Shown in pieces: positions 23,748 to 32,275 of a stretch of DNA of 64,000 bases. The notes under the pieces were generated by a model. That model searched no databases, was not told where the DNA came from, and was given only the letters and a program-made list of their open reading frames with translations. The stretch spans positions 62,001-126,000 of the forward strand of contig NZ_BOOO01000004.1 of NCBI RefSeq assembly GCF_016863275.1, read 5' to 3'. Each line of letters opens with the position of its first letter. Within the stretch, counting starts at the first letter, position 1. Origin of the DNA: Planotetraspora mira. Its GTDB lineage: Bacteria; Actinomycetota; Actinomycetes; Streptosporangiales; Streptosporangiaceae. The position numbers and the translations under genes were made by a program.

Positions 23748-25355
23748 TCATTTCGCGTCGGCGTAGCAGGCGACGGCGACCGCCTCCATCGGGAAGCGCA
23801 CCGGAGTCCGCCCGAACACGAGCCGGGTCGCCTCCTCGGCCGCCTGCCCGACGGCGGCGCGCACCTCGGACGCGAGATCCTCCGGGCAGTGCACCATGAC
23901 CTCGTCGTGCTGGAAGAACACAAGTCTGGCCGGCTCGGGCAGCAGGCCCCGGAGCACGGCCATGAGCGTCAGCGCCCACTCCGCGGCCGTGGCCTGGACG
24001 ACGAAGTTCCGGGTGAACCGGCCGCGGTCGCGGGCCGCCCTTGCGCCCTCGGGACCGGAGACAAGCTCGCGCCACCGGGCGGAGGGCGGCGGGCTCGTAC
24101 GGCCGAGCCACGACCTGACCAGCCGTCCGTCCTCCCCCGCCCGGGCCGCGTCCTCCACGAACGCGTACGCCTGGGGGAAGCGCTGCCGCATGACGGCCAG
24201 GAGCTTGGGCGCGTCGCCGCTGGTGCCGCCGTACATCGCGGACAGCATGGCGATCTTCGCGGAGTCGCGGACGCCGCCGAACGCCTGGGCCAGGGCGGCG
24301 TACAGGTCGATCTCACCGGCCGCCCGGGCGAGCCCTCCGTCGCCGGCCATCGCCGCGAGGACCCGCGGCTCCAACTGGGCCGCGTCGGCCACGACCAGCG
24401 TCCAGCCCTCGTCGGCCACCACGACCCGGCGCATGACCTTGGGGATCTGCAGCGCGCCGCCGCCGCTCGTGGCCCATCGGCCGCTGACGACGCCGCCCAC
24501 GACGTACTCCGGGTGGAACCGGTCGTCCCTCACCCACTGGTCGGCCCAGACCCAGCCGTGGAAGCTGTAGAGCCTGGCCAGCTCCTTGTAGGCGAGCAGC
24601 GGTCGCGTCCCCGGATGCTCGACCTCTTTGATCACGTGTGATCGCGTGGACGGGATCACGATGCCCGCGCTCTTGTACGCCTTGACGATCTGCTGCGGGG
24701 AGTCGGGGTTCACCGGATGGCCGAAGGCGGCCGAGACCTCGCCGGCGAGCGCCTGCAGCTTGGCCGGTCGCATCCCGTGGGCCGGTCGTGGACCGAGCAG
24801 CTCCGTCAGCAGGGCGTCGTGGACGTCCTCCCGCCAGGGCATGCCGTCGTGGGCCATCTCGGCGGCGATGAGCGCCCCCGCCGACTCGGCCGCCACGAGC
24901 AGGCGGAAGCGCCCCGGGTCGGAGGTCAGGGCGATCCGGCGCAACTGGTCGTCGAGCACCTCGGCGACGAGGTCGGCCTCCGCCACGTCGGGACCGTCCT
25001 TCGCGGGCTCGAAGAGCGCGACCTGGGCCGCCTCTGCGAGCTCGTGGGCGTCCTCGGGCACCGGAAGGCCGTGGAGCCGCGCATAGGCCGCCGCGGGCTG
25101 CCTGGGCTCGCCGTAGCGGCCTTCCGCGGCCAGCAGGAGGCCCTCGGTCAGCGTCACGTCGTGGCAACGCGACAGCCGTACGTCTCCGGCCAGCAACGCC
25201 GGGTAGACGCGCCGCGTGTCGGCCCACGCCCAGCGCGGACGCCCGGCCTCCAGTTCCCGGACGGCCGACCTCAGGTCGGCGACCCGTGCGGCCTCCTGCC
25301 CGGCCGGACGGATCGACCCGCCGCCGTCAGGGTCGGCCGCCACCACTACGTGCAC
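23748..25355 (-). CDS. PolA-like bifunctional 3'-5' exonuclease/DNA polymerase
   Basis: 535 residues, much shorter than housekeeping Pol I and lacking the 5'-3' exonuclease. Family A polymerase motifs: motif A VVADAAQLEPRVLAAMAGD (catalytic Asp in a DAAQLEPR context rather than DYSQIELR), motif B RDSAKIAMLSAMYGGTSG (Phe of the usual KxxxFGxxYG is replaced) and motif C FFQHDEVMVHCPE with the HDE carboxylates. The N-terminal ~170 residues are a degenerate exonuclease-like domain. The group is common in actinobacteria as a second, non-essential polymerase, probably for repair. GTG start at 25355. Confidence 0.88.
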   Translation of the reverse strand: MHVVVAADPDGGGSIRPAGQEAARVADLRSAVRELEAGRPRWAWADTRRVYPALLAGDVRLSRCHDVTLTEGLLLAAEGRYGEPRQPAAAYARLHGLPVPEDAHELAEAAQVALFEPAKDGPDVAEADLVAEVLDDQLRRIALTSDPGRFRLLVAAESAGALIAAEMAHDGMPWREDVHDALLTELLGPRPAHGMRPAKLQALAGEVSAAFGHPVNPDSPQQIVKAYKSAGIVIPSTRSHVIKEVEHPGTRPLLAYKELARLYSFHGWVWADQWVRDDRFHPEYVVGGVVSGRWATSGGGALQIPKVMRRVVVADEGWTLVVADAAQLEPRVLAAMAGDGGLARAAGEIDLYAALAQAFGGVRDSAKIAMLSAMYGGTSGDAPKLLAVMRQRFPQAYAFVEDAARAGEDGRLVRSWLGRTSPPPSARWRELVSGPEGARAARDRGRFTRNFVVQATAAEWALTLMAVLRGLLPEPARLVFFQHDEVMVHCPEDLASEVRAAVGQAAEEATRLVFGRTPVRFPMEAVAVACYADAK

Positions 25356-25388
25356 GCCCCAAGAGTGCCAGGCGGCACCGACAACGTC

Positions 25389-26894
25389 TCAGAGCGGGAT
25401 CTCGACCTCGTCCTCCATCGGCGGATCGATCTCCTGTGGCAGGCAGCCCGTGGCGGCGAAGCATCTGATCTTCAGCCGGTCGGCCGTGACCGACACGTGC
25501 AGGAAGCTCTTGAAGAACGGCGGCGTGTCCCAGTCGGACAGCTCCGAGATCCACCGGTGGAAGACCCGCCCGACGGGCAGGTGGAAGGGCATCGGCCAGG
25601 CGCCGAGCAGGCGCGCGGCCCACCGCATCCGCAGCGTGATCCGCGCACCGGGAGTGGGCCGGGGCGGAGTGTTGCCCACCTGCCGCGACATGAGCTCGAG
25701 CCCCTGCTCGGGCGTGATGTAGAGCCAGCGCATCCGCAGTCGTCTGCTGTAGAGCAGGCTGTAGAACGACAACGAGTCGCCGCGGAGGGGATAGCACTTG
25801 AACTCGTCCTCGTGCACGCCGCCGACGTCGACCCGGGGGATGGTGTGCGTGGCGTGCATGAAGGCGCCCCCGCCCCCGGAGACGATGTACTGGATGGTCC
25901 GGCCGTCCACCCGGACGGGGAAACGCTCGTAGTTGTGGATGTCCCCGCCGATCGCGGCCACGTAGTTGTTCGCCGGGTCGCGGACGACGTCGTCGACCGT
26001 GCCCCCGCCCTCGATCGCGCAGGGGTGGTATTCGTTGCGGACGTAGATGGGCTTGCCGGTGACGAGGATCTTGGGCCTGGGATCGGCGGAGACGCGGCGC
26101 AGCCACTCCCCCTGCTCGCGGTCGAGGTCGCCCTTGATGCCCGTGTCGATCCCGACTATGACGAGCCTGCCCAGGTCCAGCACCCAGTACGGCGCGGGCA
26201 GCGTGGCCTGCTGCTCGGGCAGCGACCGCATCTTCCGGGCCTGCTCCAGGACGGCCTCGTCGACGACCTCCGGCTTCTTCCAGAGCAGTCCGCGCAGGCC
26301 CGCGGGCGACAGCCGGAAACCCTGCCGCTGGACCTCGAGCGGTTTCGCCTCGCAGAAGACCCGCATGAAGCCGCCGAGCCCGTCGTACCAGTCGTGGTTG
26401 CCGGGAACCGCGTAGATCGGGGCCGGGTAGTCCTGGTAGGGCCGGAAGAACTTGTCCCCGTACTCGTTGCCCGACCCCGTGGGGTAGATCACGTCGCTGG
26501 CGACCACCGCGAACGACGTTCCCTCCCCCAGCTTCAGCATCCCGGGTACCACCGCGTACTGCGAGGCGTCGCCCTCGCCGGTGTCACCCAGGACCAGGAA
26601 CGAGAACTCCTCCCCCACCTCGTGCTCGATCCGGAGGTCCGGGTCGGCCCCGCTCTCCCGCTGGGCGGCCACCCACAGGCGCCTGACCTCGGGAGAGGGG
26701 TCGCCGAAGAGCTGGGCGAGGATCTCGTTGCGCGACCGCCAGAGGGTCGCGGGGTTCAGCCAGGTGAAGGTCTTCCTGCTGGGCCGCAACTTCTCGAAGG
26801 TGCCGATCTGCTGGCAGTTCCACCCGGCCCCCTCCTCCGAGATCCGTGACGAGACCTGCTTTCCGCGCGCCGCGGCCGCACCGACATCCACCAT
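25389..26894 (-). CDS. Metallophosphoesterase family protein
   Basis: 501 residues. Calcineurin-like motifs are recognisable: FLVLGDTGEGDASQY (first metal ligands), VVASDVIYPTGSGNEY, AVPGNHDWYDG (GNHD) and GGDIHNYERF (modified GGHxH). The GNHD box and the C-terminal beta region suggest a binuclear-metal phosphoesterase; the substrate is unknown. There is no signal peptide. The ATG at 26894 is chosen; a TTG at 26921 would add 9 residues, and neither start has a good Shine-Dalgarno. It lies 33 bases downstream of the FAD-oxidase gene on the same strand, so the two may share a transcript. Confidence 0.85.
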   Translation of the reverse strand: MVDVGAAAARGKQVSSRISEEGAGWNCQQIGTFEKLRPSRKTFTWLNPATLWRSRNEILAQLFGDPSPEVRRLWVAAQRESGADPDLRIEHEVGEEFSFLVLGDTGEGDASQYAVVPGMLKLGEGTSFAVVASDVIYPTGSGNEYGDKFFRPYQDYPAPIYAVPGNHDWYDGLGGFMRVFCEAKPLEVQRQGFRLSPAGLRGLLWKKPEVVDEAVLEQARKMRSLPEQQATLPAPYWVLDLGRLVIVGIDTGIKGDLDREQGEWLRRVSADPRPKILVTGKPIYVRNEYHPCAIEGGGTVDDVVRDPANNYVAAIGGDIHNYERFPVRVDGRTIQYIVSGGGGAFMHATHTIPRVDVGGVHEDEFKCYPLRGDSLSFYSLLYSRRLRMRWLYITPEQGLELMSRQVGNTPPRPTPGARITLRMRWAARLLGAWPMPFHLPVGRVFHRWISELSDWDTPPFFKSFLHVSVTADRLKIRCFAATGCLPQEIDPPMEDEVEIPL

Positions 26895-26927
26895 GGGACA
26901 ATCTTGACGCTTCCGCAGCAAAAGGAT

Positions 26928-28526
26928 CTACGGAATCAGCACACCCGGATTGAGGACGCCCGCCGGATCGAGCCTTTCCTTGATCGCACGCAGGATCTCC
27001 ACACCCACCTCTCCGATCTCCGCCCCGTACGCCTCCCGGTGGTCACGCCCGACCCCGTGGTGGTGGGTGATCGTCCCTCCGGCGCGCAGGATGGCCTCGC
27101 TCGCCGCGCGCTTGGCCGCCGCCCACTGGCCGATCGGATCCCCGGTCTGGGCGGTGACCACGGTGAAGTACAGCGAGGCTCCGGTGCCGTACACGTGTGA
27201 GACGTGGCACATCACCAGCGGCGAGCCGAGGGCGCCCGTGAGGGCCTGCCGTACGGACTCGTAGAGGCGCGGCACCGCGGACCAGAAGCAGGCCGTCTCC
27301 AGCGTCTCCACGGTCGCGCCGGCGGCGAGCAGGGAGTCCCGCAGGTACGGCGCCGAGAACCGGCCGTGCGCCCACTTCTCCCCGGGCTCGGGGCCGAGGT
27401 GGACGCCGCCCATGCCGGTCAGGACCGCCGCCGCGCGCTCCCCGCGGTACGACACGTCCTCGGGGGCGCCCTCGTAGCCGGCGACGACGAGGCAGCCGGA
27501 GCCGGACGGCGAGGTGCCGAGCTCACCCGGCTGGGCCAGGCCCACCATGGTCTCGGTCTCGTCGGACAGCCGCAGGACCGTCGGCGACGGCCCGTCCTGC
27601 GCGAGCCGCCGGATCGCCGCGAGCCCGTCCGCGAACGTGGCGAACCGCCAGCCCTCGTAGACCCGCCGTCCGGGAGCCCGGTGGACGCGGAGCCTGAGCG
27701 AGGTGATCACCCCGAAGGCGCCCTCGGACCCGAGGATCACCTGCCGCAGGTCGGGACCCGCAGCCGACTTGGGCGCCCGTCCGGTCTCCAGGGTGCCTCG
27801 CGGGGTCGCGACGGTCATCCCGACGACCATGTCGTCGAACCGGCCGTATCCGGCCGACGCCTGCCCGCTCGACCTCGCCGCGGCGAAACCGCCGAGGGTC
27901 GCGTACTCGTAGGACTGGGGGAAGTGGCCCAGTGTCAGCCCGTGCGCGGCGAGCAGTTCCTCCGCCTGGGGCGCCCGCAGGCCGGGCTCCATCTCGGCGA
28001 CCATCGACTCGGCGTCCACCGAGACGAGCCTGTTGAGCCGGGACAGATCCAGGGCCGCCACCCCGGCGAACCCCTCACGCGTGGCGACCAGGCCGCCGAC
28101 CACCGACGTCCCGCCGCCGAACGGCACGACCGCCACCCGATGGTCCGCGCACACGCGGAGCACCGCGGCCACCTCGTCGTGCGAGCCGGGCAGGACGACG
28201 GCGTCCGGCGCGTCCGAGCCGTCCCCCGCCCGCATCAGCAGCAGGTCGGGCGTGGACCTGCCGCGCGTGTGGCGGATGCGGGCGTCGTCGTCGGTGCGCA
28301 CGTGCTCCGGGCCGGTGATCGCCGCGAGCGCGGCCAGGGCGGGGGCCGGGAGGACCGGGACGGGCAGTCGCACCTCGCCGAAGGTCGCGGCGGGAACGGC
28401 GGGCCCGCGGACGCCGAGGAAGTCGGCGAGCAGCCTGCGCACGGGTTCCGGCAACTCGGTGGCCTTGGCGGGGTCCCCCCAGCCGGACCAGAGCATCGGT
28501 TCCGCGGGGGTCGAAGGGGTCTCCAC
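26928..28526 (-). CDS. FAD-binding oxidase, alkylglycerone-phosphate synthase-like
   Basis: About 532 residues. PCMH-type FAD domain with VAVVPFGGGTSVVGGL (about residues 130-145) and PQSYEYATLGGFAAARSSGQASAGYGRFDD, and the C-terminal ITHHHGVGRDH triple-His motif characteristic of alkylglycerone-phosphate synthase homologues. The family replaces the acyl group of acyl-DHAP by an alkyl group to form ether lipids; bacterial members are not always proven for that reaction. GTG at 28526 is preferred (GGAGG ten bases upstream); GTG at 28535 or 28574 is possible. Divergent from glpD with under 60 bases between, linking it to glycerol-phosphate metabolism. Confidence 0.88.
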   Translation of the reverse strand: METPSTPAEPMLWSGWGDPAKATELPEPVRRLLADFLGVRGPAVPAATFGEVRLPVPVLPAPALAALAAITGPEHVRTDDDARIRHTRGRSTPDLLLMRAGDGSDAPDAVVLPGSHDEVAAVLRVCADHRVAVVPFGGGTSVVGGLVATREGFAGVAALDLSRLNRLVSVDAESMVAEMEPGLRAPQAEELLAAHGLTLGHFPQSYEYATLGGFAAARSSGQASAGYGRFDDMVVGMTVATPRGTLETGRAPKSAAGPDLRQVILGSEGAFGVITSLRLRVHRAPGRRVYEGWRFATFADGLAAIRRLAQDGPSPTVLRLSDETETMVGLAQPGELGTSPSGSGCLVVAGYEGAPEDVSYRGERAAAVLTGMGGVHLGPEPGEKWAHGRFSAPYLRDSLLAAGATVETLETACFWSAVPRLYESVRQALTGALGSPLVMCHVSHVYGTGASLYFTVVTAQTGDPIGQWAAAKRAASEAILRAGGTITHHHGVGRDHREAYGAEIGEVGVEILRAIKERLDPAGVLNPGVLIP

Positions 28527-28548
28527 GTCGTGCACGCCTCCAGATAGG

Positions 28549-28562
28549 TTACTCAAGGGTAA
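28549..28562. promoter_or_regulatory. Candidate operator dyad between AGPS-like gene and glpD
   Basis: TTACTC-AA-GGGTAA (TTAC and GTAA half-sites symmetric about 28555/28556) sits in the short divergent promoter region. It resembles the TTAC/GTAA half-sites used by many TetR and GntR regulators; the cognate regulator is unknown. Confidence 0.35.
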
Positions 28563-28582
28563 TACGCGGCCCAAGGAGCGGT

Positions 28583-30118
28583 ATGGACACTTCGCTGAAC
28601 GCCACCCGGCGGGCTCGCGAGCTCGCCGAAGTCCGGGACGCCGTCGTGGACGTCCTCGTCGTCGGTCTCGGCGCCACCGGAGCGGGAGCGGCCCTCGACG
28701 CCGCGTCGCGCGGCCTGTCGGTCGCCGCGATCGACGCGCACGACATCGCCTTCGGCACGTCCAGGTGGAGCTCGAAGCTCATACACGGAGGCCTGCGCTA
28801 CCTCGCGAAGGGGCAGGTCGGCGTCGCCCACGAGAGTGCCGCCGAGCGCGGCATCCTGATGCGCCACACCGCCCCCCACCTGGTCCGCGCCCAGCCGTAC
28901 CTGCTGCCGCTCACGCCGGCGGTGCCGCCCGGGCAGGCGGCCATGGTCATGGCCGGCTATCGGCTGGGCGACGCCCTGCGTGCCGCCGCCCGCACGCCGC
29001 GCGGCGTCCTGCCCGGCCCGTCCCGGCTGCCCGCCGAGCGGGCGCTCGCGCTCGCACCGCCGCTGAGCCCGCGCGGCCTGCGCGGCGCGCTGCTGTCGTG
29101 GGACGGGCGGGTCGTCGACGACGCGCGACTGGTCGTCGCCGTCGCCCGTACGGCGGCGGGTCACGGGGCGCGGATCCTCACCAGGTGCCGCGCGCTCTCC
29201 CTCGCCGGAGACGGAGCCCAGGTCCGCGACGAGCTGACCGGCGCCGAGTTCGGCGTCAGGGCCCGTGCGGTGATCAACGCCACCGGGGTCTGGGCCGGGG
29301 ACCTCGTGCCGTCGGTACGGCTGCGCCCTTCCCGCGGCACCCACCTCGTGCTCGCGCCGGAGGTCCTCGGCGGGCTGCGCGCCGGGATGCACGTGCCCAT
29401 CCCCGGCGAGCGGAACCGCTTCGCGCTCGTCCTTCCCCAGGCCGACGGACGGGTCTACGTCGGCCTCACGGACGAGCCCGTCGAGGGACCCGTCCCCGAC
29501 GTCCCCGAGGCGCCGGAGGGCGACGTGGCCTTCCTCCTGGACGTCCTGGGCTCCGTCCTGGCCGAGCCGGTCAGGCGCGAGCAGGTGGCGGGCGCCTACG
29601 CCGGTCTGCGCCCGCTGGTCGACGCCGGGGGCGGCAGGACGGCCGACGTGTCCCGCAAGCACGCCGTGCTCCGGTCGCCCGACGGCGTGGTGACCGTCGT
29701 GGGCGGCAAGCTCACCACCTACCGCCGTATGGCCGAGGACGCCGTCGACGCGGCCTGCCCCGGCGCACCCGCGAGCCGTACGGCACGGCTGCCCCTGGTC
29801 GGCGCTCCGGGGCCGCGTCCCCTCGAAGGCGGAACACCGGCACGGCTCGTCGAGAGGTACGGCACGGAGGCCGCCGCCGTACAGGCGCTGGGCCGGGAGA
29901 ACCCCGCGCTGGCCGAATCCGTGGCCCTGGGAGTGACCCGGGCGGAACTGGTGTGGGCGGTCAGGCACGAGGGCGCGCTCGACACGGGCGACCTCCTCGA
30001 CCGGCGCACGCGGATCGGGCTGGTGGCCGCCGACCGCGAGGCGGCGCTTCCCGCCGCGGAGGAGGCACTCTCGACTTCGTGGGACCCACCCGTCACACCG
30101 TTTGACTCGATTAGCTAA
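28583..30118 (+). CDS. glpD: Glycerol-3-phosphate dehydrogenase/oxidase
   Basis: 511 residues. N-terminal FAD Rossmann motif VVGLGATGAGAALDAASRG (residues 25-43), family motifs FGTSRWSSKLIHGGLRYL and RKHAVLRSPDGVVTVVGGKLTTYRRMAEDAVD. It oxidises sn-glycerol-3-phosphate to DHAP at the membrane with electrons to menaquinone. AAGGAG precedes the ATG. Placement opposite an alkyl-DHAP-synthase-like gene suggests coordinated control of DHAP/glycerol-phosphate supply for lipids. Its stop codon (30116-30118) lies inside the iron box of the next gene. Confidence 0.93.
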   Translation: MDTSLNATRRARELAEVRDAVVDVLVVGLGATGAGAALDAASRGLSVAAIDAHDIAFGTSRWSSKLIHGGLRYLAKGQVGVAHESAAERGILMRHTAPHLVRAQPYLLPLTPAVPPGQAAMVMAGYRLGDALRAAARTPRGVLPGPSRLPAERALALAPPLSPRGLRGALLSWDGRVVDDARLVVAVARTAAGHGARILTRCRALSLAGDGAQVRDELTGAEFGVRARAVINATGVWAGDLVPSVRLRPSRGTHLVLAPEVLGGLRAGMHVPIPGERNRFALVLPQADGRVYVGLTDEPVEGPVPDVPEAPEGDVAFLLDVLGSVLAEPVRREQVAGAYAGLRPLVDAGGGRTADVSRKHAVLRSPDGVVTVVGGKLTTYRRMAEDAVDAACPGAPASRTARLPLVGAPGPRPLEGGTPARLVERYGTEAAAVQALGRENPALAESVALGVTRAELVWAVRHEGALDTGDLLDRRTRIGLVAADREAALPAAEEALSTSWDPPVTPFDSIS

Positions 30119-30140
30119 GGTAAGACTTACCTAATCGAGT
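30105..30140. promoter_or_regulatory. IdeR/DtxR-type iron box (two overlapping dyads)
   Basis: Bases 30116-30134 match the DtxR/IdeR consensus TTAGGTTAGGCTAACCTAA at 15 of 19 positions, with perfect 7-base arms AGGTAAG/CTTACCT. A second, wider dyad (ACTCGATTAG, 30105-30114; CTAATCGAGT, 30131-30140) is shifted by about 2.5 bases, so two regulator dimers could bind overlapping registers, as DtxR proteins do. It overlaps the glpD stop codon and ends 22 bases before the next ATG. The outer arms could also form a hairpin in the glpD mRNA. Confidence 0.85.
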
Positions 30141-30162
30141 GTGAGGGAGGCGGGGGACCCCG

Positions 30163-31068
30163 ATGGCCAACGGCTGCGAGCATCCCGCCGGATGTCACAC
30201 CGGCACCGCCCCCGTCCACGCGAGCGCGACCTCCGGCGCGCGGTTCTGGCTGCTGATCGAGCACTCCGGGCCGTGGGCGGCCTACCTCGACGAGATGAAG
30301 CTGCCCGACCCGGTGCGCGCGCTGATCGACCGGGCCACGTCGCTGGGCGTCCGACCGCAGCTGATCCGGCGCCCCGGCCGGCGCACCACCGGCACCGGCC
30401 CCCTGCACGTCTTCGTGGCCTCGTCCGCCGCCTCCGAGCCGTGGCTGGCGGAGGGCTTCTTCGAGAGCCCCGACGATCTTGACCTGGGCTCGCTCGTGCA
30501 CGGAGTGGTTCCGGAGTCCTGCATACTGGTGAACGAGCCGATGTTCCTGGTCTGCACGCACGGCAAACGCAATGCCTGTTGCGCCCGACTCGGCCTTCCG
30601 CTGGCCCGGTTCCTGGATGGGAACCTGCCCGGAGGGGCCTGGGAGACCAGTCATGTTGGCGGCGATCGATACGCCGCTAACCTCGTATGCTTGCCACACG
30701 GGCTTTACTACGGCAGCATGTCTCAAGCTGCTGCGATCGCGGCGGCAAACGCGTACCGGTCCGGCGAGGTCGTCCTCGACCGTTACCGGGGGCGCGCGGG
30801 TATCCCTGAGCCATTGCAAGCCGCCGAGCATTTCGTCCGGTCCCACACCGGTGAGTTCTCGGTCGGCGGAGTGGCCGTGGAATCCTCCCGGTCGGAAAGC
30901 GACACCACGGTGTGCGTCGTGCGAAGCACGTCACAACGGGGATCGTCGCGATTTCGGGTAGTGGTCGAACGCGTGGTGTTCACGGCACCGTGTGGGATGA
31001 CCTGTGCCGATGAGATCTCGACCTACAGGTTGGCCGATTTGAGGCAGCTCACTCCGGCTCTGACCTGA
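30163..31068 (+). CDS. Sucrase/ferredoxin-like family protein (thioredoxin-like [2Fe-2S])
   Basis: 301 residues. Two signature segments: MFLVCTHGKRNACCARLGLPLA (Cys ligands) and WETSHVGGDRYAANLVCLPHGLYYG (His and Cys), the pattern of the sucraseferredoxin family, which has a thioredoxin-like [2Fe-2S] ferredoxin fold. The N-terminus (NGCEHPAGCHTGT) has extra Cys/His. ATG at 30163 behind GAGGGAGG. The iron box directly upstream predicts repression by IdeR/DmdR when iron is plentiful, consistent with a role in iron-siderophore reduction or iron-starvation redox chemistry (inference). Confidence 0.9.
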   Translation: MANGCEHPAGCHTGTAPVHASATSGARFWLLIEHSGPWAAYLDEMKLPDPVRALIDRATSLGVRPQLIRRPGRRTTGTGPLHVFVASSAASEPWLAEGFFESPDDLDLGSLVHGVVPESCILVNEPMFLVCTHGKRNACCARLGLPLARFLDGNLPGGAWETSHVGGDRYAANLVCLPHGLYYGSMSQAAAIAAANAYRSGEVVLDRYRGRAGIPEPLQAAEHFVRSHTGEFSVGGVAVESSRSESDTTVCVVRSTSQRGSSRFRVVVERVVFTAPCGMTCADEISTYRLADLRQLTPALT

Positions 31069-31181
31069 GGCGTCCGCCCGGAGTTGGGAACATCACGGCC
31101 GGTCCTCGCGTTGAATCAGGGACGCCACAAGCGTCCAATGCGGCACACCCTTGAAATACCTCTCACCAAAGGTGGTTTCTC

Positions 31182-31496
31182 ATGTCTCAGGTACGTCGGC
31201 AGCTCGCCCGCCCGCGCCCCAGCTGGGGATGGCAGGATGATGCCGCGTGCCGGGGAGAGGACCTTGTGCTGTTCTTCGGTCCTGACGGTGAGCGTCAGCC
31301 GGAGCGCGACATCCGTGAGCGCAAGGCCAAGGCCATCTGCGCTCAGTGTCCCGTGCGCGCCGAGTGCCTCGACTACGCCCTTTCCCGTCCCGAGAAGTAC
31401 GGGACCTGGGGCGGGCTGAACGAGGACGAGCGCGCCTCCGAGCGTCGTCGCCGCATGCGCCGCGCGGCGAGCGCCGGCATCAGCGCTGTCGCCTGA
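31182..31496 (+). CDS. WhiB-family iron-sulfur transcriptional regulator
   Basis: 104 residues. Four cluster cysteines at 23, 53, 56 and 62 (C-x29-C-x2-C-x5-C), followed by the turn YGTWGGLNEDE and a basic tail ERRRRMRRA for DNA contact. The FFGPDGERQPERDIRERKAKAICAQC segment resembles the WhiB3/WhiD-like branch, but the orthologue cannot be fixed by eye. WhiB proteins bind a [4Fe-4S] cluster and sigma factor region 4. The canonical G-(V/I)-W-G-G turn has Thr instead. ATG at 31182 with only AGGTGG upstream. Confidence 0.95.
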   Translation: MSQVRRQLARPRPSWGWQDDAACRGEDLVLFFGPDGERQPERDIRERKAKAICAQCPVRAECLDYALSRPEKYGTWGGLNEDERASERRRRMRRAASAGISAVA

Positions 31497-31537
31497 AGCC
31501 GTCTTCCCCCTCCCCCGACACGCGTCAGCAGGCCTCC

Positions 31538-31574
31538 GGGTGTTCCGCCAACCGTCAAGGAACGCGGGACACCC
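31538..31574. terminator. Bidirectional hairpin terminator between whiB and the phosphoribosyltransferase gene
   Basis: Arms GGGTGTTCCGC (31538-31548) and GCGGGACACCC (31564-31574) pair over 11 bases with one G-T wobble and a 15-base loop, in the 83-base gap between two convergent genes. Confidence 0.6.
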
Positions 31575-31579
31575 TCAGG

Positions 31580-32239
31580 TCACGGCCGTTCCCTGAGCAG
31601 ATCGAGAACATCGTCGTCGGTCAGCTGGTCGAAGGATTCGTACCACTGCCCGACCGCTCGGAAACCCCACGGAACCGCTAGAACCACGACATTGTCGGCT
31701 TCTTTTCGCATTCGCTCCACGGTATCGCCTGCTGCGACCGGAACCGCCAGCGTCGAGGTCCCCCGACCCTCCTGCCGGACCCGTACAGCCCGCAGCGCCG
31801 CCGTCGCGGTGCCCCCCGTCGCCATGCCGTCGTCGACGACGATCACGTCCTTGCCCCGGAGCTCAGGCGCGGGCCGGTCGCCCCGGTAGACCTTGACCCG
31901 CCTGGCCAGCTCTAGCCTCTCCCGGTCCACGACCGGCGCGACGTCCTCAGGCTCGAGTCCCAGCTTCTCCAGCAGATCCTGGTGGAACACCGGCTCCCCG
32001 CCCTCGGCGATCGCGCCGACGCCGAGCTCCGGCTGGCCGGGGCACCCGATCTTCCGCGTCACCAGCACGTCCAGGGGCGCGTCGAGCATGTCCGACACGG
32101 GTGCGGCCACCGCCACCCCGCCACGCGGCAGGGCGAGCACCACCGGATCCCTCCGGCGCATGCCGTACAGGGCGTGGGCGAGAAGCGCTCCCGCCTGTGC
32201 CCTGTCCGCGAACGGGAGCCGGACCCGCATCGGCTTCAT
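31580..32239 (-). CDS. Phosphoribosyltransferase-domain protein
   Basis: 219 residues. The PRPP-binding loop VIVVDDGMATGGT (about residues 133-145) is intact; the N-terminus has VLALPRGGVAVAAPV and DVLVTRKIGCPGQPELGVGAIAEGG, typical of the stand-alone type I PRTase domain proteins often annotated as erythromycin-esterase/dienelactone-hydrolase neighbours. No specificity hood for a particular base is recognisable, so the substrate is unknown. ATG at 32239 with AGGA five bases upstream. Confidence 0.9.
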   Translation of the reverse strand: MKPMRVRLPFADRAQAGALLAHALYGMRRRDPVVLALPRGGVAVAAPVSDMLDAPLDVLVTRKIGCPGQPELGVGAIAEGGEPVFHQDLLEKLGLEPEDVAPVVDRERLELARRVKVYRGDRPAPELRGKDVIVVDDGMATGGTATAALRAVRVRQEGRGTSTLAVPVAAGDTVERMRKEADNVVVLAVPWGFRAVGQWYESFDQLTDDDVLDLLRERP

Positions 32240-32275
32240 AAAATCCTCATACCCGGCAAATCGCGCCAGGCACCT

